Assembly: GCA_944739405.2 (NCBI GenBank)
Contig: OX123182.2
Location: 95,410,051-95,474,050 of the forward strand
DNA: 64,000 nt
Direction of reading: 5' to 3'
DNA from: Euclidia mi
Lineage: Eukaryota; Arthropoda; Insecta; Lepidoptera; Erebidae
Position 1 is the first letter of the stretch. The number at the start of each line of letters is the position of its first letter. Below, piece by piece: positions 1 through 10,148 of the stretch. The notes beneath the pieces were generated by a model. It saw nothing but the letters and a program-made list of their open reading frames with translations, searched no databases and was not told the origin of the DNA. The translations under genes and the position numbers were made by a program.

Positions 1-660
1 ACTCACAATAAGGGGAGAAAATCGTAGGCCTCCTCGAATAAACGTCAGATATTCATACCTTAACTAAAATAAACAACGGATTCCACAATCTGGGCTGTTC
101 CGAAAGCACTAGTGGCCGTAGGATGGGAACGATAACAATAAATAATGATACGGGGATATCGATCGGTGACGATGTTCGGCATACATGCAGTAGTATTGTA
201 CATGTAGATGTGCTAAGCTGTTACATTCAGTGTGCTGGTATCTAGTTCTGTATATAAAATCTGATGAACAAGTTTGTATGCTTAATCCTATTTTCCTATT
301 CCGTTTTCATTGCCAAGCTTTTTAAGAAATTAATGTAAGATTTGGAGTCAATCCTATACAGGAATCATCATCATCACATGACAATTGGCTGGGTAATGAA
401 ACCGCAATCCGTACAAATGAAAATATGAACATCGTAATTGTGTATATTATGCAATTTAAGAAAAGCTATACATTATTCATTATATAAATCATAATCTAAT
501 AATTATTTATCGATTTAGTCCAGCCCTGTCAAATGGAAAGAAGAATTGAGAGGTACAGAAGTTGGTATGAAAAGAATGCAGACTGGAGGTCCGGTGGACT
601 TTTTCAACAAAAAAGAGCAACATACAAAAATATTCCACATTCATTATTCTAGATGATAGA

Positions 661-770
661 TGGCAATAGGCTCGCCCCTATTACATTGGGACCTTAACAT
701 GACTGGCGTAATGTGGATGTGCTCTGCCTACACCTTCGGGGATAAAAGGCGTGAAGTTATGTTATGTCAT
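661..770 (+). mobile_element. SINE 3' fragment
   Basis: This matches the 3' half of the tRNA-headed SINE seen complete at 59836 and 29605: 'ggcaataggctcgcccc', a 'cttcggggataaaaggcgt' motif and a short ATGTT-like tail. It is 5'-truncated with no tRNA head. The same fragment is at 28948-29070 and 54678-54800, so it predates all three units. Confidence 0.8.
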
Positions 771-791
771 TTTCTAGGTTGAATCATCTTA

Positions 792-919
792 TGGCCTGTT
801 TCAATATTCGATCTATCCATGGATTTGGCTACTAAAGATACATAATATGACATAAGCTACATAAAAAATATATCTCTAGCGGCTAAGTCCATGGATGATG
901 TGAAATTTGAAACCGACCG
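792..919. mobile_element. Short MITE with TTA target duplication
   Basis: A 128-bp element has imperfect terminal inverted repeats (GGCCTGTTTCAA on the left, TTGAAACCGACCG on the right) and is flanked by TTA at 789-791 and 920-922. A 3-bp TTA duplication fits PIF/Harbinger-type elements; the family is inferred, as there is no coding capacity. The unit 2 copy (29093-29220) has better matching ends. The unit 3 copy (from 54832) is broken by a LINE scrap and has lost its right end. Confidence 0.65.
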
Positions 920-1285
920 TTAGTCGCGTAGAAGTAATATAAATAGCTGTTACTAAGAAATGTTATAAAAATACGATGCTGTCCTAACATTTCATTGTCT
1001 GGTCACAATTTCTCATGAATTATTCGTAGCATCTACATTGTGGTAACATCTAAAATATCATGAATATGCCTCAAGCTTGTTATATATTTTATGCTTTCAT
1101 AAACAATTCTCTCTGCGATCTTAATATTGCAATTCAACGTAGATATTACAGTCTGCATAAATTGAGTATGAGTCCAGATATAACCAAATATAGCACGACA
1201 TAATAGAATATTGTTTCATTCTGCTTGCTGAATTTGTTGGTTATTGTCGTCTTCAAAGTATTCTATTTTAGTAACTATGTTTTAA

Positions 1286-1402
1286 GACTGCCTTGTTGGT
1301 CTCGCGGCATAAATGTACGCGTGGGATTAGGAGGTCTCGGGTTCAATTCCCGGGTCGGGCAAAGTGTTATTGGGTTTTTCCGTTAGGAAATTCTCAGTAA
1401 CA
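1286..1402 (+). mobile_element. SINE head; body replaced
   Basis: A tRNA-like head begins 'gactgccttgttggtctcgc' and includes a Pol III B box (GGTTCAATTCC) followed by 'gggtcgggcaaagtgttatt'. At about 1403 it departs from the complete orthologue at 29605-29868 and returns only in the A-rich tail at about 2218-2232, next to the target repeat 'taactatgtttt' (left 1272-1283, right from about 2233). The insertion was therefore shared by units 1 and 2, and its body was exchanged in unit 1. Unit 3 has the empty site. Confidence 0.8.
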
Positions 1403-2217
1403 GAGGCTGAAGCACGAAATATTTACGAATTTGATAAGTAAACGTATCGAGTCCTCGATAACAGAATTATAGCAGCACCAACCAATTTTGACATCTATCG
1501 TTTACTCGATGACTTTACATTAGTATCGTACATAGGGATGTGGCCATGTGAGTTAAATGACCGTCTTATTGAATGAATGGTACGTTCCAAACTAGGTGAA
1601 ATAGTTAATATTTATAAAATTTATATTGTAAAAACTCTTTTGTAGAAAACAAAAAAATATTTTATGGTTTCCGAATGTCCTTTCTTGTCATTGTCAGATG
1701 ACGGACTTGTGTCATTAAATAAAAATCTAGTCAATCAAAATACGAGTAATTAAATCATTGGCACATCTTAATATATAAAATCCTTGCGTTACTGACTGAC
1801 TGACAGACACGCTACAGCCGAAACTATTGGGCGCAGGAAGCTGAAATTTGGCATGTATGTTCCTTGGGGACCGTAAGGGTGCACTAAGAAGGGATTTCCC
1901 TAAATTCCCTGAATAAGAAAAAAATATGGAGTTATTAGTGGCGAAATTTCCGTGTTTGTTTCTTTATTGTGTCAATAATCAGGTCCTACATTCAAAAGGA
2001 ACACATAAAATATGAAACTACATAAATATTCATCATAAAAAGGCTCAAAACGTATAAATACGATACATTTATATGTTTCGAATGTTTTCTCACCAACAAA
2101 TTCTAGGTGAAAACTGTTTCGACAAAATGACATTAGATTTACGTTTACTTTACTTGTGTCAAATCAGAGTTAGTGCTGCCGGTTTTTGCTTATTTGTTAG
2201 AAAGCTCGATACACTTG
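1403..2217. other. Unit 1-only segment replacing a SINE body, with a Helitron-like fragment
   Basis: About 815 bp has no counterpart in unit 2. From 1766 it contains 'tcttaatatataaaatcctt' followed by the 'actgactgactgacagacac' repeat, matching the element at 21381-21562 and, in reverse, 25168-25282. The 5' TC after an A fits a Helitron-type start, but no CTAG end is evident. The rest is AT-rich with no recognisable gene. Confidence 0.55.
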
Positions 2218-2232
2218 CTAATAAATAAAAAA

Positions 2233-2680
2233 ATAACTATGTTTTTTACACTTGTATTAATATATTGAGCGCGATAGAGGTCTATGTTTTCTTTAAAGTA
2301 AAATGTATGCTTTCAAACTTGCCCAATAACAGTATAGTGTGTCGATGGAACACTGGTAAGAAGCCAAGTCATAGTAGTAACTGACACTTACGCTGCTTCC
2401 TGCAAGCATTGTGATAGGGAGATATCAACATGGAGCTGATCGTGATTCTTACGACGACACATCGCTGGTTTGGTCAGCATACTATAAAATTTCACTAACC
2501 AAACCGCAATACCTACGCAGTGGTAATTAGCATTGGATGGGCGACCGTCATCGAATGAAAGAAAAAACATTCGGATGAGTATTTAAAATATACTATTCGT
2601 AAATTTACCATACTTTTTGAGATGGTTTATGTTTATGTTACGATCTTAGTTGAACACAACGGGTCTTAGCGTTTAGGATA
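2233..2680. other. Shared block without recognised gene
   Basis: This block is present in all three units (30000 region in unit 2, 55470-55890 in unit 3) and includes a minus-strand ORF at 2388-2570. The ORF's N-terminus and end differ among copies and the unit 3 version is strongly diverged with no reading-frame conservation, so I do not call a gene. Confidence 0.5.
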
Positions 2681-4467
2681 AAGGACATTGGGCGTATTCC
2701 GACCCGGTCACGGACATTGACGAACTTGGTATAAAATGAAAGAGGACAAATTCACTTACCATTACATATGGTAATTTTTTTTAGAATCCATGGGAGAACA
2801 AAGTTAGAACTAGAAATATATCTATACAAAAAGAAAATCGAATACTCTATTTAAGTAATATAAATTGTCGTTCTGTTAAAAATAGCTATAAAATGGGTTC
2901 CGTCGACTGCATGCATGTGCCTGCCGTGTGATCCAAATTGGCAGGTATACATTCGCTTCCTCTCTTTCACACATCAGAGCCTGTAGCCAAATGGCATTCG
3001 ATTAGCGATATCACTTATCGCTAAGTGCAAAAATGTATGGAACTGACATAGGCTTTCGATATGTCACGTGGTCAACGAAGAAGGAATTCCTTGTAAAGCA
3101 GCGAAAGTAGAAAATAACGCGAATGTCATTTACCGGTTTTCTTTTGAATTTATTCATCAACTAAGCACGTTTACTGGACCAAGTTAATTGCTGTTTGTTT
3201 GCAATTTATTTGGTTTGGATAGACGTAATAACTGTGTGGTGTGTGACAGATCTGTGTTACGTCGCAGAAAACATATACTTACAGAACTGTTTTTAGAAAG
3301 ATATCGACATCACTCTATGTTATTGTTACTAGAAATAATACCACAAGAGGTAAGTTGTGTTTATACTTTATGAGTTTTCGCTTGATTTAATGGCGTGATA
3401 CTGTATCGACCATTTTAAATATCATAATATTGTCTTGTTACCTCTTTATGAAATGAAAACCTTGTGTACGTAATATAAATAACGTTGACAAAGCTATCTA
3501 ACGTTATTATTAGTCAGTGGATAACCATATTGAGAAAATAAATGTCTCGTAGACGACAAACATTAACTGTTATATTTTAATTTATTTCAGATCCATTCCA
3601 GAGTTGCATTCATGCCATTAGATGGAAACAATCCAGATTTTAGCTGACATTATTCACATTGGAAAGCTATCATTTAAGACTGGCCAAGTCGTACTGCCAT
3701 GAGCATCTGAGACCAAATGGCGTCTACTTGATAGAGCTCTATCGGCACCAAGATATTATAAGCAATAAAGTATTGATAAGAGGACGAATTTAGTCGCGAC
3801 ATGTCAGAGCGTGACAACACTACACATATATTGTAATAAACCCAGCGAGACAAGGAAGACAAAATGTTGAGGATTATTACTGCTCATGTATCATGGCCGC
3901 CGTACCATAGGCAGTTGCGCGCATATTGTCAGTATCGTTTATTTTTTATCCTGGGCTAGGCACCATCAAGTAATTGACACTCCTGCGGTATTTTTAGATG
4001 TAATAACCATAGACATAGATTACGCCGAATAAATATTTTTATTTTTTATAGACTCACGCCTGTATCCCCGAAGGGGCAGGCAGAGGTGTAACATTACACC
4101 CATATTTTGCCATGAACTTTTAGGTCCCACGGAATAGAGGTTGAGCCTATTGTCGTTACCGGACACATCACCCGACTCCTTGGTGCTACTGAGAATTTGG
4201 AAAAACCCAGTAACACTTTTGCCCGACCCGGGAATCGAACCCGGGATCTCCAATCAGCAGTCGCATACGCTATCCACTGGACAACGGAGGCAGCCGAATA
4301 AATAATGTAAAAAATATGAATCAGTCTTTTCATTTTTTTTTAATTCCCACAACCCACAAGAAAGCGACCCTTACCATGATAAACTAGAGACATTTACCGA
4401 TATATACTCACAATTTCATTTCTGTCCGCCGTGGGTTTTTCTCCCATACTATTTGCCCAATGTCCTT
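2681..4467. mobile_element. TA-flanked TIR DNA transposon, non-autonomous, unit 1 only
   Basis: Unit 2 has the empty site ('ggataaatttattgc', about 30297). In unit 1 a 1.79-kb insertion begins AAGGACATTGGGC and ends with the exact reverse complement GCCCAATGTCCTT, with TA on both sides (2679-2680, 4468-4469). A 13-bp perfect TIR plus TA duplication suggests a Tc1/mariner-like or related cut-and-paste family. No transposase is recognised. Inside are an inverted repeat of 9-bp arms (TTAGCGATA/TATCGCTAA, near 3003-3025), an ORF at 3188-3373 ending near a GTAAGT and a candidate acceptor near 3590, and a nested SINE. Confidence 0.75.
4036..4292 (-). mobile_element. tRNA-derived SINE, full length, nested
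   Basis: On the minus strand the element starts with a tRNA-like head (A-box-like TGGTCCAGTGG, perfect B box GGTTCGATTCC) and ends '...ggggatacaggcgtgagtc' plus an AT-rich tail. It is flanked by a 12-bp target duplication GCCGAATAAATA (4024-4035 and 4293-4304). It lies inside the 2681-4467 DNA transposon, so it is younger than that element. The same subfamily inserted independently at 59836. Confidence 0.92.
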
Positions 4468-4469
4468 TA

Positions 4470-5982
4470 TTGCTATTGCACTATATAATAGTATGCAACG
4501 CTGACATTGCATATCGTATTAACGTTCAATATTTGTCTTTTCAACAACAGACAGACCTTTTACAGTAGTACCTTAAGTACATACATATTTTTGCATTTAC
4601 ACGTCGATGTTGGTAAATTACTCTAATATTTTCCATCTTTTTATTCCGCGTGCAAATTATGGATGACTCGTATTGCAGACTGACTCCATGCTGTGGCAAT
4701 GTTTACGTCCAGTTTCACCGTTGACGATGACCTCCCCTAGCAGCTTGATACTGGTTTTAAGTGCCCTCACAAGAAACAGTGATTTGAACCAATTGGTGAC
4801 GTATGCTAAAAATTTTCTTTGGGAGTTTTAGACACGCTATAAATTGCTATGATATTAATGAATACAATTATTATAGAATATAAATTTGAACGTTTGCTCG
4901 ACTATTTTGAAGTCTAGCCTAGCAATAATTTCAATTAATTGAAAACTAATTAGACTAATAAACGCGATATCGTTTTCCTATATTTAATTTATTCAACACG
5001 CAGGGCTGATTGTGTTTACCTATTACTTTACATTATATCACATTTAAAGGGTATAGTGAAAACCGTTGTCTGTTCCGTGTTCCTGATATATGATAAAAAA
5101 CGTGTAATGAAAATACACTAGCTGATTTAATGACTTGAAATGCCTATATTTTATTCAACTGTAATATATGGTGGTCCAAATATATACACAGCTAGAAAAC
5201 TGTCGTGTCCTGTAACACGCATAATTATAGATATATATACCTATGCGTGTTACGTGCGTGTGTATATTCAACCAAAAATGTAACACTTTGTTTTCAGTAA
5301 TGTCAAAAGTAAACTGAAGCATGTACATAATATAGATTATAACAAAGGTACTTCAACTAATACAACTAGTCTAATTATTTTTAGAAAATACCAAATTTTT
5401 CAGACTTATTCCTGTAAAGCATTGCTGTATTCTCATATTGCATCCGGATAAATATCTCTAAATGTCATTTGTATTTAGGTACGGTCAATTTAAAGTCGTT
5501 GTTCAATGATTCGTTCTTTCAAGTAAATCCAGCGTGAATAGTGTGACTTGCGTTGCTTGTAATAGACAAAGATAAGCAACACTTGCATAGGTTACCATTT
5601 CGATGGGTGACAACGTGTGGCATTACCATCGGTGCGAGGTGTAACGTTGCACGTGGGTCAATACTATTTGGATAAATAAAATACCAAGATTTCGGTAATT
5701 TATAACAATTTGTATATTTTAGAAAATGATTCTGAGGGCCCGAAGAGGAGTGCCTGAGGTGAGCGGGCGGGGGCCAGCCGAGAGGTGAGGGCACACTTTA
5801 CACGCTATCGTGCATCGGAGGGCCTGTAAAGCTGTAATTTCCGTTTTGTTCTCAGGCCAAGAATATTTGGTCTGAGACTCCGACACCAAGTTAGCCTCAC
5901 ACTCACACTCACACGAAAAAAAAGAATCCAGCAACGTCAACATTTACAAAAAGATTCTGAACACTCTTCCATCATGTGATAA
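4470..5982. other. Shared unit sequence, no gene recognised
   Basis: This matches 30300-31830 in unit 2. It is AT-rich except for a GC-richer stretch about 5720-5860 with several CpGs. Overlapping minus-strand ORFs (5519-5794, 5719-5943) are disrupted or extended differently in the other copy and show no recognisable domain. Confidence 0.5.
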
Positions 5983-6085
5983 CCGAGCTTCTTGACTGAC
6001 TTTGAACTTTATGCGTCTCACCTTCCACATACTCCTGATGTGGAAGGTGAGACACATAAAGTTCAAAGTCAGTCAAGAAGCTCGG
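5983..6085. repeat. Long palindrome, unit 1 only
   Basis: Left arm 5983-6030 and right arm 6038-6085 are inverted copies with one mismatch, separated by a 7-nt loop (actcctg). Unit 2 at about 31826 has only the right-arm sequence preceded by 'aggagt'. The left arm is therefore a newly made inverted copy of adjacent DNA, not a terminal-repeat element. Confidence 0.93.
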
Positions 6086-6126
6086 ACGTTTCATGTCGTA
6101 ATCAATCATTAACGCGATGATCCGGG

Positions 6127-6151
6127 TATCAAACGGAGTGACCGTTTGATA
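6127..6151. repeat. Short palindrome, unit 1 only
   Basis: Arms TATCAAACGG and CCGTTTGATA are separated by AGTGA. Unit 2 (about 31917-31945) has only one arm plus an inverted centre, so the hairpin is specific to unit 1. It lies 42 bp from the larger palindrome. Confidence 0.8.
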
Positions 6152-7425
6152 TGCCACATCATCAATCAAACAGGAACTATGGAGGAAACTTATAAAATAG
6201 ATGCGGCAAAGCTGGGTGCGGGTACGGGTTTACCTTTGCGACACGGTGATATTTTTGGGAGAAAACAGAATAATAATTAAAAGTATATAATTATAGCATT
6301 GCAATTTAATTTCGTATTTCGAATACATTACTTGTTAAATACAAAACCGTTTTAGAACAATAACTCAAGCCTTCTTATTCAGCAGTGTTATGACCTCTTT
6401 CATCGGGCAGGTAGTAGTACTTCGCAATATACTTGAACGTAAAAAGTCCAATATGAAACACCGTATAAAAATATGACCTATTATTTTATGTACAAAGAAA
6501 ATTATATCTCAGGAATCATACGTAATATTATAAGAGTTACGTAAGCGTTTTTAACTCGTGGTAATTTTCCATATAACCTTTTATAATATATTTCAGAGAA
6601 AACTAATACAGAAATAGAGGAATAATCTTTTGTTAAGCACTTTATTTTTAGATTCAATAGTTATAATATCATGCTCGTTTAATCGTGTTGTGTGCATTAG
6701 TCCTAAAATAGAAACAGATAATTCTTAAGAACTATGTCAGTATTCTGAGGTATACTAATATATATATATATATATCTCTTCTCTGTACATTACGCAAATT
6801 AATTATACGTTTCCTAAAAACAAACAGTTTGTCGTTTCCAGCACTTCTATCTTCTGGACGGAAGCAGCAGTATACATTCTGTTGATCGCAGCACGTTCAA
6901 ACTGAACATGAAAGCGGCAGTACGCGGGTGATGCCTAATTAGCAAAGTGCTGCACTGTGTCTTCAGAAATTTTTGTTTCACGACTCAACCGGGTCATTAG
7001 CGGAGCATGCCGCTGAGTTGGGGTTGTGTTATGCAGATTTTTGAGAATCGAGGGCAAAAGTGTTGTTCCTTTTACAAGAATATTGTTCTTTATGAGCATT
7101 TTGGCTAGTTTATAACGATACGCTATTTTAGGCAAGAACTTTTATAAAAGATTACATTATTTTGTTATAGTATGTACTAATTACTATTTATTTAGAGAAA
7201 CGTATTTTAAGAAGTAAGAAACGCAATCGATGTACTCGTCTAAGTAAATATCTAAACAAGAATTTTATTGAGATTGGTTCGCAGTATTATTTTTTTGCTA
7301 TAACATGTCAACTTGTTTGAAATATAATATTATTAAATTTTCATTCAATGACTCAAAATGGCTTGGCCAAGGCCGTAATTTAATTATAAAATTAAAATAT
7401 AATATTCTTTTGATACATAAATTAC
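6152..7425. other. Shared unit sequence, no gene recognised
   Basis: AT-rich sequence with a TA microsatellite near 6757-6775. A minus-strand ORF of 66 codons (6935-7135) recurs at 33368-33568, but the differences between copies are mostly amino-acid changing and no domain is recognised. It may be a degraded mobile-element remnant. Confidence 0.45.
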
Positions 7426-7830
7426 ATACATACATACACATCGCCACGCCTTTCATCCCCGAAGGGGTAGGCAGAGGTGTATTTCTACACCCACTCCTCG
7501 CCAGATATACTTTAGTCCCACGTAATAAGGGGCGAGCCTATTGCCGTACCAGGCACATTTCCAGACTCCGTGCTGCTACTGAGAATTTCGTGTCAGAAAA
7601 ACCCAATAACACTGCCCGACCCAGGAATCGAACCCGGGACCTCCCGATCCCACGCGCACATTTGTGCCGCGAGACCAACGAGGCAGTCGTATAGGGTTTG
7701 ATGTCGAGTTTTCCGTCTCTACGCAAAGATGGTATTTGCATCGTGTTATCCCTTAGTCGCCTCTTACGACACCCACGGGAAGATAGGGGGTGGTGACACT
7801 TGTATTCTATGCCGTCAACCACACGGCAGT
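7426..7830 (-). mobile_element. Composite tRNA-derived SINE, unit 1 only
   Basis: Unit 2 has the uninterrupted site at about 33855. On the minus strand the insertion starts with a leader carrying 'gggtgtcgtaagaggcgact', continues into a tRNA-like head (gactgcctcgttggtctcgc, B-box region GGTTCGATTCC) and the standard SINE body, and ends in an ATGT-repeat tail. TTAC at 7422-7425 and 7831-7834 is the likely target duplication. The extra leader relative to 29605 makes this a dimeric or chimeric SINE. Confidence 0.88.
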
Positions 7831-7998
7831 TTACTTATAATTTAATTTATTTCAGTTACTTTTTTGGATACGTTTTTAATTATATTTAAAGGAATAAATT
7901 CTCGATAGCAAACCTTGCAGAATAGGCTTGTGTCCACTAAGAATAAATCGGTTTGATTGTAGTATCTATAGATTCATTATTATTTGTAGATGTCAATA

Positions 7999-8158
7999 CA
8001 TACATACATAGACTCACGCCTGTTTTCCGGAGGGGTAGGCAGAGACTACGGAACGCCTTTTGCAACGATCTTGACATACCTCTCTTGCTTCATTCACTCC
8101 CATCAAGTTTCTCATGCATGCTCTTCTGTTAAGGGTACTTCTGACCTGTCCTTTTTTC
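7999..8158 (-). mobile_element. 5'-truncated SINE, unit 1 only
   Basis: A 160-bp insertion is flanked by the exact 8-bp duplication TGTCAATA (7991-7998, 8159-8166); unit 2 has one copy. On the minus strand it ends '...ggcgtgagtctatgtatgta', the same 3' tail as the other SINEs, but the upstream body is different. Confidence 0.88.
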
Positions 8159-8235
8159 TGTCAATAAGGTTTATTATTTATTATAAAAAGGTAAGTTTAC
8201 GATAACGTTATTTTTAGGATTCTAAAACTGTGTGT

Positions 8236-8473
8236 GTGGTGACGTATTAAGAATACGGAATGTCAGCACCCCATATCAGCCCATGGGTGTCGTAAGAGCC
8301 GACAGAGGGAGCATATTATGCAGAGAACAGCACTGCAAGAGAAGGAAAACTTGATACAAACCCTATACCAACCCGTTTGGCCAGCATGGTATAGTAGGCC
8401 AATTCCTCCTTTCAAAGGAGAGGCCTAGTCCAGCAGTGGACTGTTAAAGTGATGATGATGATGATGATGATGA
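8236..8473 (+). mobile_element. SINE with GAT-repeat tail
   Basis: It begins 'gtggtgacgtattaagaata', contains 'gggtgtcgtaagagccgaca' and 'caacccgtttggccagc', then 'ccagcagtggactgttaaag' and a GAT microsatellite. Unit 2 has the same insertion at 34096-34329, so it predates the duplication. A second, more diverged member lies at 12379-12602. Confidence 0.8.
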
Positions 8474-9193
8474 AAACTAAAAATAAGATATTTATTCTTG
8501 TGACAGTGAACACCAATCAGAGAGCATTACATCACACAGTGCGTCCGCCATTGATGTTGTTGACATTTTGGAAGAAAATACAACTAAAACGTCAAACTTT
8601 GCACCTGGCAAATCAAATATAACAAAATAAAATTGGGTACACTAAACCAGACTTCATTCACGGTTTGTTTTGTTTTGCACTTCGTGACATAGCTAAACCG
8701 CCATGATGGTTTACAGCGTTTTCACACCAAATTCAGAAAGGTTATTAAAAAGCCGTAATTATTAATGTTGCTGATCGATTTTTTAAGAAAAATTCAGTAA
8801 TTTTAGTTTAACATCTAATGAAGGAACGAATCAATCACTAATTTGCATTTTAGGACACAAGCCTATTACACGAGATTAAAATGTAGACTGTCGGTAGCCA
8901 CAGCGTTTATTAATTAAGGTCAATATACGTATTTCTAAGTTTCGTAGTCTTATTACGAAGATTAATTTTATTCCCAAGAGTCTTCAATGTGGCTTTTAGT
9001 CTAAGTAGATATTGCTGTATATTCGCTTTTCCAAGAAGAGCTACTGCATTGCGTCCCAGGTCCCAGGTCTATTTATTAAATTAAATTATCAACACTGATG
9101 TGAATATCTTACATGTGAAGCAAAGGTAACAAAGTTCTGTCATTCAGTTCTGAATATCAAAAACTGTTATAAGGGTTTAATAATTATAACCGC
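8474..9193. other. Shared unit sequence, no gene recognised
   Basis: AT-rich, matching 34330-35047. I see no ORF of note, RNA gene or element end. Confidence 0.5.
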
Positions 9194-9298
9194 TTAACAC
9201 GTTGCTGGACAATACATCTTAATTTTTTTTTGTCAGGTTGACAGTACTTTTTTCATACATTCGTATCTTACGGCTATAGCAGTTGTGCTATTATCAGC

Positions 9299-9499
9299 CT
9301 ATAAGATTTGATATAATGCGTCATCACGGCTATAGCCGTCACTCGAGCTGGACTGATTTTCGAAGTCCGGCTCATAATTTTCATCGGAATCATACTCTCC
9401 TTAGTCCTGAAAGGGATCTTCTTCATTTTGAGACGATTCTGGTGTAGATACGTCTTCTAGCAGACGCTCAGTTTCATTATCGTTCCTCGAATTATTCAT
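9299..9499 (-). pseudogene. piggyBac-like transposase N-terminal remnant
   Basis: Sixty-six codons starting MNNSRNDNETERLLED and running into an acidic DPFQD...GEYDSDENYEPDF stretch, ending at TAG. This acidic, Ser/Glu/Asp-rich head is typical of piggyBac transposase N-termini; the catalytic DDD domain and C-terminal cysteine-rich region are missing. There is an in-frame TAA at codon 33, also present in the unit 2 copy, so the defect precedes the duplication. The start ATG at 9499 is the only one in frame. Confidence 0.72.
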
Positions 9500-9697
9500 C
9501 TAGAAAAAAAGGGAACTTATAAATATACAATAACAATAGCTATTTTCACGACAATAATCAATTATCTTTACTATTTTTAGCAAATATAACATCTGTTATA
9601 GAATTCAAAGCAAAAGAACATAAAAAATACTTACAATAATGATATAACGCCAATTACAAAGTAACGTGCGACAGCTGTGCACACTTACGGCCATTTT

Positions 9698-9825
9698 CAA
9701 TATTCGAACTATAGATAGATCTGTAGATTTTAGATTCGTGTTTGACATATTTTGTATGGAGCTTATGTCAAAAACTGTCAAAAACGAATCTAAAATCTAC
9801 AGATCTATCTTTATTTCGAATATTG
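9698..9825. repeat. Inverted repeat inside the piggyBac-like element
   Basis: Arms of about 43 bp ('caatattcga...agatctgtagattttagat' and its reverse complement) enclose a partly self-complementary centre with 'gtttgacat/atgtcaaa'. It could be a nested MITE or a subterminal hairpin of the host element. The unit 2 copy is at 35552-35679. Confidence 0.75.
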
Positions 9826-10148
9826 AATTCCGCAGTTATAGACGTGATCACGGTCTGCGCGTCACTAGGTCAAACTGCAACGCATTTTGTATGAACCGTC
9901 AACGGTCATAGCCGTAGCGTCCCTGTGATAGTATGTAAGTTTGGCAACACACACAAGTAACTAAATACGCATAAATTTGTGATGTAAAATGACAGTAGGG
10001 CCTTGGTAATGCGTTGTTATACGACAGTATAAATGTATTTTGTGGTGAATCTATACGTATACAACTGCTAAGGCCGTAGGTCAAATTATTGTTTTAAAAT
10101 TGTTTACGGCTATAGCCGGTGTGTCATATTACGATGTATCTAATGGAC

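Noticed and set aside
1286..1361. tRNA-like sequence as a genuine tRNA gene (also 4217-4292, 7612-7685, 29605-29680, 59836-59911)
   Set aside because: Each is followed by the SINE body and tail, several have target duplications, and the anticodon stem region is not cleanly paired by eye.
5519..5943. Overlapping minus-strand ORFs near a GC-richer block
   Set aside because: Not conserved in frame with 31356-31631 and lacking any recognisable domain.
6935..7135. 66-codon minus-strand ORF shared by units 1 and 2
   Set aside because: Differences are mostly non-synonymous and no family is recognised; it could be a mobile-element remnant.
8160..8235. Simple deletion in unit 2 rather than SINE insertion in unit 1 at 7999-8158
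   Set aside because: The exact TGTCAATA duplication on both sides in unit 1 and a single copy in unit 2 show an insertion.
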